Assembly (NCBI GenBank): GCA_027924585.1
Contig: BSBM01000319.1
Span: forward strand, 5,423,001 to 5,487,000
Source: Larix kaempferi
Lineage: Eukaryota > Streptophyta > Pinopsida > Pinales > Pinaceae
Direction: 5' to 3'
Length of the DNA: 64,000 nucleotides
Within the stretch, counting starts at the first letter, position 1; each line of letters opens with the position of its first letter. Shown piece after piece: positions 44,323-55,186 of this stretch. The position numbers were made by a program, and so were the translations under genes. A model generated the notes under the pieces. That model ran no database searches. It had not been told where the DNA came from and saw only the letters and a program-made list of their open reading frames with translations.

Positions 44323-47300
44323 AAAATAGAAGTAAATGCATATGATGGAGGATTAAATCCTGAGGAATTAGTTGATTGGATAAATTCCATGGATAAGCAT
44401 TTTGATTTTGCTGAAGTACCTGAGGATAAAAAGGTAAAGTTTGCAGTAACCAGACTCAAAGGACATGCTTTACTTTGGTGGGATGGTGTACAAGCAGAAA
44501 GAAGAAGATTGCAGAAGCAACCAATTAGAAATTGGAATAGAATGATTGCTAAATTGAAGGAGAAATTCTTACCTAAGGATTACCAATTAGCCTTGTATAG
44601 ACAGATGCAGAATTTGAGACAAAGATTGCTTACTGTCAGAGAATATACAGAGGAATTCTACAAGGTGAACATTAGAGCTGGGTACACAGAGGATACTTCT
44701 GAGAAAGTAGCCAGATACATGAATGGTCTTAAATTTGACATTCAAGATGAGATGAGTTTGTTTTCACCTAAATCAGTTGAAGAAGCATATCAATGTGCTT
44801 TGAAAGTTGAGGAGAAACTGAATAGGAGGAACAACTCAGGGAAAGGAAAAGGTCAGCCTTACAGAGGTAAGGGACAACAAACTGGAAAAGGGAAATTTTC
44901 TGTTCAGAAAGGAGAAGCTGAAACATCAAATCAGCCAGAACAATCTCAAAGAGGAAGAGACTTCAGAGGAAGAAGATCTTTTCAGAGAGGCCGAGGAAGA
45001 GGCAGAAACTATGAGGTTAGATGTTATAATTGTGGGAAGCTAGGACATATGTCTTGGGATTGTCCTGAAGGAGCAGCAAAACAGGGGAAAGTTCAAGTTG
45101 TACAAGCTGAGATTGAACAGAAACCACCTGAGGATCATGTGGAGATTCCAGAAGCGGGAGAAGCCTTGTTGATGAGGAGAAATTTGCTGAAGCCAAGCAA
45201 AGAAGTACATGAACCTGAGCAGAGGAAGAGCTTGTTCAAAACAATGTGTAAATCACAAGGTAAGTGCTGCAAGTTGATTATTTATAATGGCAGTACTGAT
45301 AATTTAGTTTCTGTAGAGATGGTTGAAAAGTTAGGATTGAAGAGAGAAAGACATCCTACACCCTACAGAGTTTCTTGGTTGCAGAAGGGACACCAAGTCT
45401 TAGTAAATGAACAGTGTAAAGTTGATTTCCAGATAGGGAATTACAAAGATCAAGTTGTATGTGATGTGATACCAATGGATGTGTGTCATGTGTTGCTGGG
45501 TAGACCATGGCAGTATGACAGGAATGTGATGTATAATGGCAGAGAGAATACTTTTGCTTTGGAAAAAGAAGGCAGGAGGCATACTCTTATTCCTCTCAAG
45601 GATGAGAAGGCAGAAGAACAGACCAGTCCAAAGATACTACTGGTTAAGGAAAAAGAATTTCTGGAACAGATGCAAGAAGATGAGGTAAGTTTTGCTATTA
45701 TTGGTAAACCTAGGACTGTTATAACCAATACTAGAATTGATGAATTGCCTATTGAAGTTCAGAAATTATTAGATGAGTATGTAGATATAGTTGTGGATGA
45801 TTTACCAGATGAATTGCCACCTATAAGAAGTATTAGTCATCACATAGATCTGATCCCTGGAGCTAGTTTGCCGAATAAAGCAGCTTACAGAATGACTCTA
45901 GCAGAGAATGCAGAAATCAGCAGACAAGTACAGCAATTGTTGGATAAAGGATTGGTCAGGGAAAGTTTAAGTCCTTGTGCTGTACCTACAGTATTAAGTC
46001 CAAAGAAAGGAGGAGAATGGAGAATGTGTACAGATTCCAGAGCCATAAACAAGATCACTATCAGGTATAGATTTCCTTTACCTAGAATAGATGATCTAAT
46101 GGATTGCTTGAGTGGTTCAAATTATTTTTCTAAGATAGACCTGAAAAGTGGATACCATCAGATAAGAATGAGAGAAGGTGATGAATGGAAGACAGCTTTC
46201 AAAACAAATACCGGGTTATATGAATGGTTAGTTATGCCTTTTGGTTTGACTAATGCACCTAGTACTTTTATGAGATTGATGACTGAAGTGCTTAAAGAGT
46301 TTATTGGAAAGTTTGTCATAGTATATCTGGATGATATTCTTGTTTTCAGTAAGACAAAGGAAGAACATATCAGACATTTGAATTTGGTCTTGAAGAGGTT
46401 GCATGATGAAAAACTCCTGATAAATCTGAAAAAGTGTTTCTTTATGAAGGAAGAGTTGATTTATTTAGGATTTGTGATTTCACAAGAGGGATTAAAAATG
46501 GATCCTGAGAAGGTAAAGGCAATCACAGATTGGCCATCTCCAAGAAACATATTTGAGGTAAGAAGTTTTCATGGGTTGGCAAGTTTTTACAGGAAGTTCA
46601 TTAGAAATTTCAGTGGAATATGTGCTCCCATTCTGGATACAGTGAAGAAGGAGAAACAGCCATTTAAATGGACTGTTGCAGCAGAGAAGAGTTTTAAATT
46701 GCTGAAAGAGAAGCTCACTGAGAAGCTTGTTTTAGCTCTCCCAGATTTCAGAAAAATATTTTTTGTTAAGTGTGATGCTAGTGGACATGCCATTGGAGGA
46801 GTGTTGAGTCAAGAGGATAAGCCAGTTGCCTATTTCAGTGAGAAATTGAATGAAGCAAAACAAAAATATTCTACTTATGATAAAGAATTCTATGCAGTGA
46901 TCCAAGCCCTGAAGAAATGGAGACATTATCTTATGCCTGCGGAATTCATCTTATATTCTGACAATCATGCTTTACAATTTATAACTAAGCAGGAAAAATT
47001 GAATCAGAAACATACTAAGTGGGTTGAGTTTATGCAAAATTTTACTTTTGTTTTAAAACATATCAGTGGAAGTTCTAACAAAGTTGCAGATGCTTTGAGC
47101 AGAAGATGTCTAATTTTGCAGGAATTCCAGGTGAATGTACTTGGATTGGATCATTTAAAAGATATGTATGCAGAAGATGCTGATTTTAAAGAAGCTTATG
47201 AAGCCTGTCAGAATCAAATGATCAGAGATAGAGGTCCATGGTTGGATTTCATGTTGCAAGAAGGATTACTGTTCAAGGGAAATAAATTGTGCATCCCTAA

Positions 47301-48624
47301 ATGTTCAATGAGAGAAAATTTGTTAAAGGAAAAACATAGTGGAGGACTTGCTGGACACTTTGGGAATGATAAAACTTATGCACAATTGAGTAGTTTCTAC
47401 TATTGGCCAGGTATGAGAGCAGATGTACAGAGATTTGTCAGCAAATGTCAAATTTGTCAATATGCAAAGGGGAGACAACAAAATACTGGATTGTATCAGC
47501 CATTACCTATTCCAAAGAAGCCTTGGGATGCTGTAAGTATGGATTTTGTTCTAGGATTGCCAAGAACACAGAGGGGTAATGACTCTATATTTGTTGTGGT
47601 AGATAGATTTTCTAAGATGGCACATTTTATACCATGTTCAAAGACTAGTGATGCTACTCTTATTGTAAACCTGTTTTTCAAAGAAGTAGTAAGACTTCAT
47701 GGTCTTCCTATGAGTATAGTCTCTGATAGAGATACCAAATTTGTTGGACATTTCTGGAGAACTTTATGGAAGAAGTTAGGTACTGATCTTAACTTTAGTT
47801 CAGCTTACCATCCACAAACTGATGGTCAAACTGAAGTTACAAACAGAAGCTTGGGAAACATTTTGAGAAGTTTAGTTAGTGAACATCCTAATCAATGGGA
47901 TTTGGCTTTACCACAAGCTGAGTTTGCATACAATGACTCACCTAACAGAAGTACAGGTTTGAGTCCTTTCAAGATTGTTTATGGAACAAATCCAAGAGGA
48001 GTGATGGAACTCAGGGATTTGGGAATGATGGAGAAAAGAAGTGCAGATGCAGAGAATTTTGCTTCAGATATGCAGATGTTGCATGAACAGGTCAAAGAAC
48101 AATTGCAGAAAAACACTTTCAAGTATAAACAGAAAGCAGATTTGAAAAGAAAAGAAGTGAATTTTGAAGAAGGTGACCTAGTATTAGCCTATTTGAAGAA
48201 AGAAAGGTTCCCTAAGGGTACCTATAATAAGTTGAAGCTCAAGAAGATTGGACCTTGTAGGATCTTGAGGAAATTCTCAGCAAATGCCTATGAGATTGAA
48301 TTGCCTGATAATATAGGTATCTCACCTATATTCAACGTTGCAGATTTATATCCTTATCAGGAGGGTGAAACTGTAACTTCATCAACAAATGAAGTAGACA
48401 CTGGACAAAAGATAGCATGGCAGAAACAGATTCCTGTTATGCAAAAGCTGGAAATGGAGAAGATATTGGATATCAGAGTTCTGAAGAAAACCAGAGGACA
48501 CGAATACCATGAGTATTTGATTAAATGGAAGAATCAGCCAGTTGAGGATGCAACATGGATGACAGAAGCAGTTATACAGAAAAATGGCAGCACTGTGGAA
48601 GAACTCATGAACAGGAGTTCATGA
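44323..48624 (+). CDS. Element D gag-pol polyprotein (chromovirus), protease site altered
   Basis: The frame is open from 44323; the first ATG is 44389 (1,411 codons). Domains by residue from that ATG: retrotransposon gag about 1-140; Gly/Arg linker; CCHC knuckle about 210 (CYNCGKLGHMSWDC); aspartic protease about 285-370; RT about 480-680 with YLDD at 646-649; RNase H about 780-910; integrase with HHCC at about 983-1030 and DDE Asp, Asp, Glu all present; chromodomain about 1355-1405. The protease has YNGSTDN at residue 299 where the family has Asp first, so its catalytic Asp is Tyr (codon TAT, 45283-45285). All other catalytic residues look intact. Chromodomains bind modified histone tails and direct insertion to heterochromatin. 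Confidence 0.95.
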   Translation, partial: KIEVNAYDGGLNPEELVDWINSMDKHFDFAEVPEDKKVKFAVTRLKGHALLWWDGVQAERRRLQKQPIRNWNRMIAKLKEKFLPKDYQLALYRQMQNLRQRLLTVREYTEEFYKVNIRAGYTEDTSEKVARYMNGLKFDIQDEMSLFSPKSVEEAYQCALKVEEKLNRRNNSGKGKGQPYRGKGQQTGKGKFSVQKGEAETSNQPEQSQRGRDFRGRRSFQRGRGRGRNYEVRCYNCGKLGHMSWDCPEGAAKQGKVQVVQAEIEQKPPEDHVEIPEAGEALLMRRNLLKPSKEVHEPEQRKSLFKTMCKSQGKCCKLIIYNGSTDNLVSVEMVEKLGLKRERHPTPYRVSWLQKGHQVLVNEQCKVDFQIGNYKDQVVCDVIPMDVCHVLLGRPWQYDRNVMYNGRENTFALEKEGRRHTLIPLKDEKAEEQTSPKILLVKEKEFLEQMQEDEVSFAIIGKPRTVITNTRIDELPIEVQKLLDEYVDIVVDDLPDELPPIRSISHHIDLIPGASLPNKAAYRMTLAENAEISRQVQQLLDKGLVRESLSPCAVPTVLSPKKGGEWRMCTDSRAINKITIRYRFPLPRIDDLMDCLSGSNYFSKIDLKSGYHQIRMREGDEWKTAFKTNTGLYEWLVMPFGLTNAPSTFMRLMTEVLKEFIGKFVIVYLDDILVFSKTKEEHIRHLNLVLKRLHDEKLLINLKKCFFMKEELIYLGFVISQEGLKMDPEKVKAITDWPSPRNIFEVRSFHGLASFYRKFIRNFSGICAPILDTVKKEKQPFKWTVAAEKSFKLLKEKLTEKLVLALPDFRKIFFVKCDASGHAIGGVLSQEDKPVAYFSEKLNEAKQKYSTYDKEFYAVIQALKKWRHYLMPAEFILYSDNHALQFITKQEKLNQKHTKWVEFMQNFTFVLKHISGSSNKVADALSRRCLILQEFQVNVLGLDHLKDMYAEDADFKEAYEACQNQMIRDRGPWLDFMLQEGLLFKGNKLCIPKCSMRENLLKEKHSGGLAGHFGNDKTYAQLSSFYYWPGMRADVQRFVSKCQICQYAKGRQQNTGLYQPLPIPKKPWDAVSMDFVLGLPRTQRGNDSIFVVVDRFSKMAHFIPCSKTSDATLIVNLFFKEVVRLHGLPMSIVSDRDTKFVGHFWRTLWKKLGTDLNFSSAYHPQTDGQTEVTNRSLGNILRSLVSEHPNQWDLALPQAEFAYNDSPNRSTGLSPFKIVYGTNPRGVMELRDLGMMEKRSADAENFASDMQMLHEQVKEQLQKNTFKYKQKADLKRKEVNFEEGDLVLAYLKKERFPKGTYNKLKLKKIGPCRILRKFSANAYEIELPDNIGISPIFNVADLYPYQEGETVTSSTNEVDTGQKIAWQKQIPVMQKLEMEKILDIRVLKKTRGHEYHEYLIKWKNQPVEDATWMTEAVIQKNGSTVEELMNRSS

Positions 48625-48645
48625 ATTTTTCTCACCTGAGGAGTC

Positions 48646-49643
48646 TGATGCAGGAGCATTAATTCGACTTCATAGTGGAGAGGTCACATGCTGTGATCTA
48701 GGACTGCATTTGGAATTAGAATGAATAATGGATTTAATAATCCAGGTGGACAACCTTGTTGTCAAAATTAGAGTTAGATATGGGATAGATAGCTATCAAA
48801 CAGCTCCCTGCGAGGAGAATGAGCCATCTGTTCTAAGTTGTTGAATAAAAGTAGGGATTAGGTTCTCTAAAAATAGTAAAACCCTGAATACTAGGAAAGG
48901 TTTGTTAGATTTTGATTAACTAGAGAAGGAGATCGACAGTGGGGTAGAAAAAAAGAAGAGTAGGGGATAGAAGAGGGCAAGAAATACAGAGTAGAGTTTA
49001 GAGTCGAGGAAGGAAATTGAATGTGATGTAAAGGATTACATACAGTAAATGACAAAGAATCATTGAATTTTCCTCTCTGCTGTGTAATTTCTCGATATGT
49101 TGCTTGCTCTGTTCATCAGGATATTCACGATATGTTTGTTATTATAAACTAAATGAATGAGTTTCAGAAGAGTATCAATTCAAGCCAATTTATAAGAATC
49201 TGTGAAAACGATAACAGAGGAGAACCCCTTCGACATTGCCATACTGTAAGTGTTGGGATCAGCGATCAAGATTTGGGCGAAGTCAAACAGAAAGAAATTG
49301 ACAATCCAGATCGCAGCGAAAACCTGAGGCTCAAAAAAATTCGAGGATACCTTTCATTGCCGCTGAGGCTACGTGACAGCCAGTGTATGGAAGTGGAACG
49401 AGAGGTTAGTACGAAAAGTAGATCCATGTTCATTTTCGCTGGGCCTTTGGGCATATTAAAAATTCATATGGTGCTTAACAACATATGTCAAGTTTTTCTG
49501 TTGGGTGCTAAACAAAAGTAAAAGTGTTTAATCCACCAATTTGAGAGAAGTCTTGCCAAAAGAAACCCGAAGTTCCAAATATAGTGGCAGAGAGCTAAGT
49601 TTTAGCTCTGTCAATTAGTTTTTCACTATTATCAGCTGCATTA
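48646..49643 (+). repeat. Element D 3' LTR
   Basis: 998 bp, begins TGATGC after a weak purine stretch (CTGAGGAGTC), ends GCATTA, then target duplication ATTAG. Confidence 0.95.
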
Positions 49644-49648
49644 ATTAG

Positions 49649-51146
49649 TCATAGGGAGCAGGGACATCCTTCGGTAGGCACATTAAGTCTAGGCTCATGG
49701 TCCCTTGTGCATCCTCCAACAATGCCTCAAAACATTTTAACAAGGGTGCCAAGATGCCAACAACCTCTAACCACAAAGGTTGGCTTGCCTCAAGCCAACC
49801 CACATCTTGCTCAACATTGCACCCTCAAGTAGCTTTAAGCTTATGTTGCAAACTCAAGCATTTCAAAAAATAAAGTGAAAAAATCTAAATATAGATTCAC
49901 TCTTGCATTTCCTCTGGATAGATGTACTTAATAGTTGCCAATTGTCTTCCATCTCCTCTCAATCAATATGTTTTTCTTGTGTTCTAACCTATCTTATTGC
50001 ATTGTATTATGGCTCGGTGTTGTCTTGGATGTTTCAATCCTCAATTGTCAATACATTTGTCCAATGATCCAAGTGCAAGTGTAATGTACCAAGTACATCA
50101 TACCAAAAACATGAACACCATCCCAAGTGTAGGTGCAAAACTTATTTGGACACATTGTGGTCAGTGCAAGTGCCTTAGGTGCACACCCTAAAAAAATATC
50201 CGGAGCACCACTTTCTCAACTTGCCTTAGCTTCGTAAGAGTAGTGCTCCTCGACCACAAAGATGAAGCCGCTCTTGTTATCTTTTAACCTACTTTCAATT
50301 TGAATATGCATGCACAAACCATACTCTCTTATCTTAATTTCTTCCAATACTTTGCTCTTTTCTTGTTGGAATTACTGAGTTTCTTGAGGCATACTCTATA
50401 GGGTCCCCCCAAGACAAATATTGTTAGGTTTATTACTTCATTTTTTCCCCCGATCTCTATGATAGATGATTATAAGCAATGTGCACAGTCCCATTTGACA
50501 TCCACCTCCAAATTGGTGAGACCTTGCACTTCTTTTAGATCTATAACTAGCATACTAGTTCCACTAAAGACTTGAAGAGTTTCACTCATAACACAAATTT
50601 AGCTAATTTCCCTAATCCCCCCCCCCACTCCCTCGAGTACTCAAAGATCCATCACTAGATTCTTCCCAACATGCTAGAGTGTCAGAAGAGCTGCGAAGGT
50701 GGTCGAGTTTTGCTTAGGATTAGCTATCTTGGTACCCTAAACCCATATTTCTCTCCAAAAGAGATTTTGAAACAATGTATCTATCCTTTCTCAGTTATTC
50801 CTGATCTCATTGTGGAGTCCTTTTCTTCTTCATCCCCTCATTTTTTGTATGCTTCTAGATTTGATGCTGACATTTTATGTTCAACATGGGTTTTGTATTA
50901 ACCTTAGTATTAATTGATGTTATCTAGCCCCTTGGCTCATTTTTATTTTGTGTATGAGGAGTTTATTTTGCACCCTTGCTATGTACTTGCACTGGTTGTA
51001 TTTTGTAGTCCCACCAACCTATTGTTGTGGTCATTGTTGAACATTAATAAATTTATCTTATCTTATCAATTGCTACTCAACTTATACATTTGCTGAACTA
51101 AATTTTCTACCAAACTACGAAAATTTCCACACTGTAAACTATACAC
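49649..51146 (-). repeat. Probable 3' LTR of gypsy F (partial)
   Basis: On the minus strand GGGGGAGGG (51147-51155) is followed by TGTATAGTTTACAGTGTGG starting at 51146, a polypurine tract and LTR start placed just after the F integrase. The LTR would run left to element D and perhaps beyond. A C-run at about 50617-50627 is inside. No partner LTR is in the window. Confidence 0.5.
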
Positions 51147-51289
51147 CCTCCCCCATGGGGATCTGTAGATCTCTATCCACTGCATCGCAAAAGGTTTAAT
51201 GTGAGTGCCATTCACCAAACCTTTCATCTGATGTACATATAGTTGTGATAACTTAACTACTCCACTTTATTCAATTTATACTACATTAA

Positions 51290-52382
51290 TGGATCAAACT
51301 AATGCATGCACAACTTACATAATTGTTTCAAAATCTCATTGTCATGGAGAGGTATCGAATCCCCATATGGAAACAACTTCGTGTTCATGTTCCAATCACA
51401 TCATACCTTTTATGTGTGCTTCTCTATTGTTTAATGAAATCTTGCATTCAGTGAGTTCATCCATGCACCATTGTAGTGGTTCCTCTTTTGTCATTCATTT
51501 GGCCAAAGCAATGCACATACTGGGAATTGAAAACTCCATGGGAATTACAACTTCAAACCCATAAATTAACTTGAAAGTTGCATGTTTTGTCATTCATTTT
51601 GTTGTTGTTTGATAGACCCATGTAACTACTAGTATGTGCTTATCCCTATCATCCCTTTTTACTATGCAAATCTTCATCATACCATTTTTCAAAATCTTGT
51701 TAAGTGCTTCCACTATATCATTGGCTTGTGCATGGTACTGATTAGTTTGATGTGTTGAGTCATAAATTCTTGTGTAAGTGGAACAACATTTTTTTCTTTA
51801 CAAAATGCATCCCTTGATCACTAGTTAAGCTCCTGGGACAACTAAACCTACTAATGATGCTTTTGAAAATGAAACATGTAATTGTCTTGGTCCTATAGTC
51901 CCTTGTCGTTGCAACCTCTACCCAACACATCAAATAATTTTTTGTTGTGATAATATATTGTACACTAGTTTGTCTAGTAGGGGATCGATAGGCATGATAA
52001 AGTTCATCACACATTTCTTAAAAGGGTTGAGTGCAAGAACGAGGATTGAGGGCATCTTGTCTCTCCTTGAATGTCTCTTATGCGTTGGCACACATCACAA
52101 TGCTTGGTGTAATTGGTTGCATCTTGGAACATGGTTGATCGCCATAATCTTATACACAACACTTTCCTTTCCATTTTCTTAGTGCCATAGCGACCTCCAA
52201 CAACACCATCATGTGCCTCACACAAGGCATTTGATTGTCCATGATTTAAAGCACGTTGTCAAATATTTTTGTCTACTCCAAACTTATATAGCTGACTTTT
52301 AATCAATCGATAGTTTGTTGAATTAACCACCAATTGTCATCATTGAGTCATTGTATACCCTTCAAGTGCAACTCTCATGCTC
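51290..52382 (-). pseudogene. Element F integrase
   Basis: 52225-52007 gives the zinc finger (EAHDGVVGGRYGTKKM, HCDVCQRI). 52014-51760 gives the core (DELYHAYRSPTRQTSVQYI, SRFSCPRSLTSDQGMHFVKK) with the second catalytic Asp kept. The Glu-containing block near 51690 reads a degraded HPQANGTVE-like segment. The C-terminus (THATFKLIYGFEVVIPMEF) extends to about 51290. Interrupted by stops. Confidence 0.88.
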
Positions 52383-52387
52383 AAGAA

Positions 52388-52974
52388 TGTTAGTGTTTGC
52401 ACTTTAATTCAATTATGTTAGATCTTTAATCCGAAAGATAGACAAGCACAACAATACACAAGAACACAAAAAATTTCCTCGGGGAAACCATAAAGGAGAA
52501 AACCTCGCAACTTCTTCAGTAATAGATTCGTCACTTAGTACAATATCAAACCAAGATAGAAAACCCAAAGTTAAGATGACTTCTACAGCTTCCTTCTTCT
52601 TCCTCCAACGAACTTGCCTTTCTCTTCCTTGGAGCGAACTTGCTTGTTGGTTGTGTGTCCAAATGAGGGAGAGCACCTCCCTATTTATACTTTATGTGTG
52701 ACTGACCTAAATCCCCAATGGGGCCGACTTGCTTAACTGACTGGGCCGACCTCTCCTAGGGAGACTCAAAAATACATTTTACATTTAACCTTTTGGGAAC
52801 TATTGCCCCGACTTACAATGGAGGTTTTACCTCGATATTCTTACATGACCAAATACAATAATGACATCCCCGAACGGAGGAAAAAATTCTTTGATGAAGG
52901 TACAATAAAAGTACAATAATAATATAATAATAATATACAAAAGAATATCTTCCAAAGTTACATTTACAACAACA
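52388..52974 (-). mobile_element. Solo LTR with target duplication inside element F
   Basis: 587 bp starting TGTTAGTG and ending ACAACAACA on plus, flanked by AAGAA at 52383-52387 and 52975-52979. Minus orientation is suggested by a TATA-like TATAAATAG at about 52680-52690. A U3-like motif (GTCGGCCCAGTCA, then GTCGGCCCC) resembles that in the LTRs of element B. No internal region or second LTR remains, as expected after LTR-LTR recombination. Confidence 0.85.
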
Positions 52975-54350
52975 AAGAAAGCATCTTTGCTAAATATTCA
53001 GGAACAACTTCCACTTTGAATAGATCCTCATTTAGAAATTCATTATTAATGTCTTTTACATTTTCTCCTTTTAAATGTGCAATAAGTGGTTAGGTCTAAC
53101 ATTATTCTTCTCAGGCTTTACCACAATCTCGAACTCAAGCTCCTAAAATAGCAGTAGCTAATAGCATATCTATCCTTTGAACATTGTTTTGTTCACCAAG
53201 TATTTTAGTGTGGAATGACATGTGGAAATCTTGAACAACTGGTCAATTATTAACGTCGAAACTTCTTTAGCCCATATATCATCACAAGCACTTCTTGCCC
53301 ATCAATGGTATAGTTGTGGTCCACTTCAAAAAACTTGTGACTAACAAATGAGATTATGTGATCAATATTTCCTTCACTAGGTTGAGTAAGAATAATATCG
53401 ATATCGACCCCAAACTCGATAACATGGACATGGAATTGTTTTGACTATTTGGGAATATCAAAATAGGCATATAGACCAACTTCTACTTTAGAGTGTTGAA
53501 GGTTGTGTCACATTGTGCATCCAAAAGCTTTTTTTGGCTTTCTTCAACAACTTCTCTAAAGTTGTAGTTATGGCAACACCTTTTTAGATGAACTCCTTGT
53601 AATATCCCATTTGTACCTCTATCAAGTACGATGTAAACATTTTTGGTGGTGATAGGTCTAAATTTGTAGCTACCATTGCTTGGTCCACTTGTTATCCCTC
53701 CTTGCATTATAACATGGCTGAACATAACACCAAATAAGGTGCAAAAAAACACTTCTTTTAGTTCAAGGAGATTTGCAATGGCCTGCAACACTCAAACATA
53801 AAGCACAACAATGTTGTATGGTCATTTAGCAAGCTATAAATCGTCCAATTGTCCATATTAACCTCCAAGAAATTGTTAATGAATTCTTTGAGAGTTGCTA
53901 CTACTGTCTGTGAAAGCATTGTAGGTACCTTCTTTAATTTTAAAGGCATGGCATTATATGCTAAACATCTCCACTCCATCGTAAAAGTGGGTTTCTTCTT
54001 GTGCTCCTTCGCTATGTGCACCTGTCGTTACCTAGAGAATCCATTGATAAAGGAATAAGCCTCCCTTTCAATAACTGTTTCCAAGATATTATTGCTAAAA
54101 TGTGTAGGAACAAATCATGCACACAAGCTTGATTCAATGAGATGTAGCCGATAAAAACTTAGATTCCATTGATTTTCTTCTTTTGAACAATGATTGGGTT
54201 GTTCCATTTTGATTTTTCCATTGGAAGTATCAAACTTGCCTCCAACATATTGCCAATCTCTTGTATGACCTTATCCTTTAACTAGGTATCTTCCTTGTAT
54301 AGGTTTGTATGAAGGTTTAGTTCTACTTTCATCTTGCTTAATTTGCCTTT
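52975..54350 (-). pseudogene. Element F reverse transcriptase and RNase H
   Basis: 54021-53758 reads TFTMEWRCLAYNAMPLKLKK and LEVNMDNWTIYSLLNDH, an RT in which the catalytic box is MDNW (second Asp replaced by Asn). 53791-53483 continues with LKEVFFCTLFGVMFSHV and ends QCDTTFNTLK. The RNase H below shows PILIFPNS, SHLLVTSFLKW and EFEIVVKP-like pieces to about 53000. At least eight stops. Confidence 0.85.
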
Positions 54351-55186
54351 AATTCCTTTCATTTCAGTAGAATTGTGAGGAAATAGAGCTTGGTATTCCC
54401 TAAGTAGTGCCACTACATTTGTAAAAATTTTCATCCCAAAAATCCTCTACACTTGCCATTTTTAGGTTTTCTTATGTACTTATATTTACCTTTTCAACCT
54501 TAAGAGGCTTTTGGTAATACTTGTGCTCCTTTCATTATCCTTTGTCCTTCAACACTTGCTCTCTTGGAGTCTCATTAAACTTAAGGTGGCGTAGTACTTC
54601 ATCAAACTCCAAATGGTTGTTATTGTCTATCATCACTTGATAGAGGGGTTCCTTCCATCTTGATATTATACTCCTATGTTCATGACATGCAAAAGGCACA
54701 ATATTTTTTAGCATTTCTCATTTATCTCTAATAGAAACATCTCAATCTTATTCATAATACAAGTGATGTTAGTGTCCTTACAAGTATAACTGAATACCAC
54801 ACAAGTCTTCCAATCTTTTGTCTTCTTGTGTGTCACCTTGTTGAGGGACCATATCTTAGGTGTTGTGCCCAACATATGTATGGACTTGTGCAACTGGTGG
54901 TGCATGGGGAAGCTTTCTTCCTCCCATCATTGCGTGCATTTGTCTATGTGTATGATAGGTTTCTTCCTCTCTATGAAATATCATTGGCAACTTTTTGTTT
55001 TTGTTTTCTCTTCTTTGGGCCTCAACATTGATTAGTTGCCTTGGGATCCTCCTCCACTTCCTCTATAGGTGGCAGGAGGTACATGCACATTGTAGGTTGT
55101 ACATTTTCCCAAACCTTCAAAGTATCCTTGTGAGTTGCCCACCAACATGTGAATGCACACTTCAATGTTGAATCTAATGCAACAAT
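54351..55186 (-). other. Element F pre-RT / protease region, not resolved
   Basis: Short degraded frames only (54905-54708). By position this is the protease-RT linker of F. No active-site motif can be read. Confidence 0.4.

Larger units (their letters stand above)
42938..49643 (+). mobile_element. Gypsy chromovirus D, complete and young
   Basis: The 6,706-bp element has 998-bp LTRs, a primer site, one gag-pol frame with C-terminal chromodomain, and target duplication ATTAG at 42933-42937 and 49644-49648. The LTRs differ at about six positions by eye (about 99.4% identity), so it is the most recent large insertion here. Coding is intact except for a TAA in gag and loss of the protease Asp. 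The exact chromovirus clade is not certain. The VRSFHGLASFYRKFIRNF block and tail suggest a Galadriel-like group. Confidence 0.96.
51147..55186 (-). mobile_element. Gypsy element F, decayed, minus strand, 5' part displaced by G
   Basis: Minus-strand order from high to low coordinates is pre-RT, RT, RNase H, (solo LTR insert), integrase zinc finger, integrase core and C-terminus, polypurine tract. Gag is not recognised and would lie beyond element G. Numerous stops. The domain order and length fit an old single-copy insertion. Confidence 0.82.

Noticed and set aside
50612-50630. C-run as a polypurine tract of another element
   Set aside because: No LTR start follows on the minus strand; treated as simple sequence.
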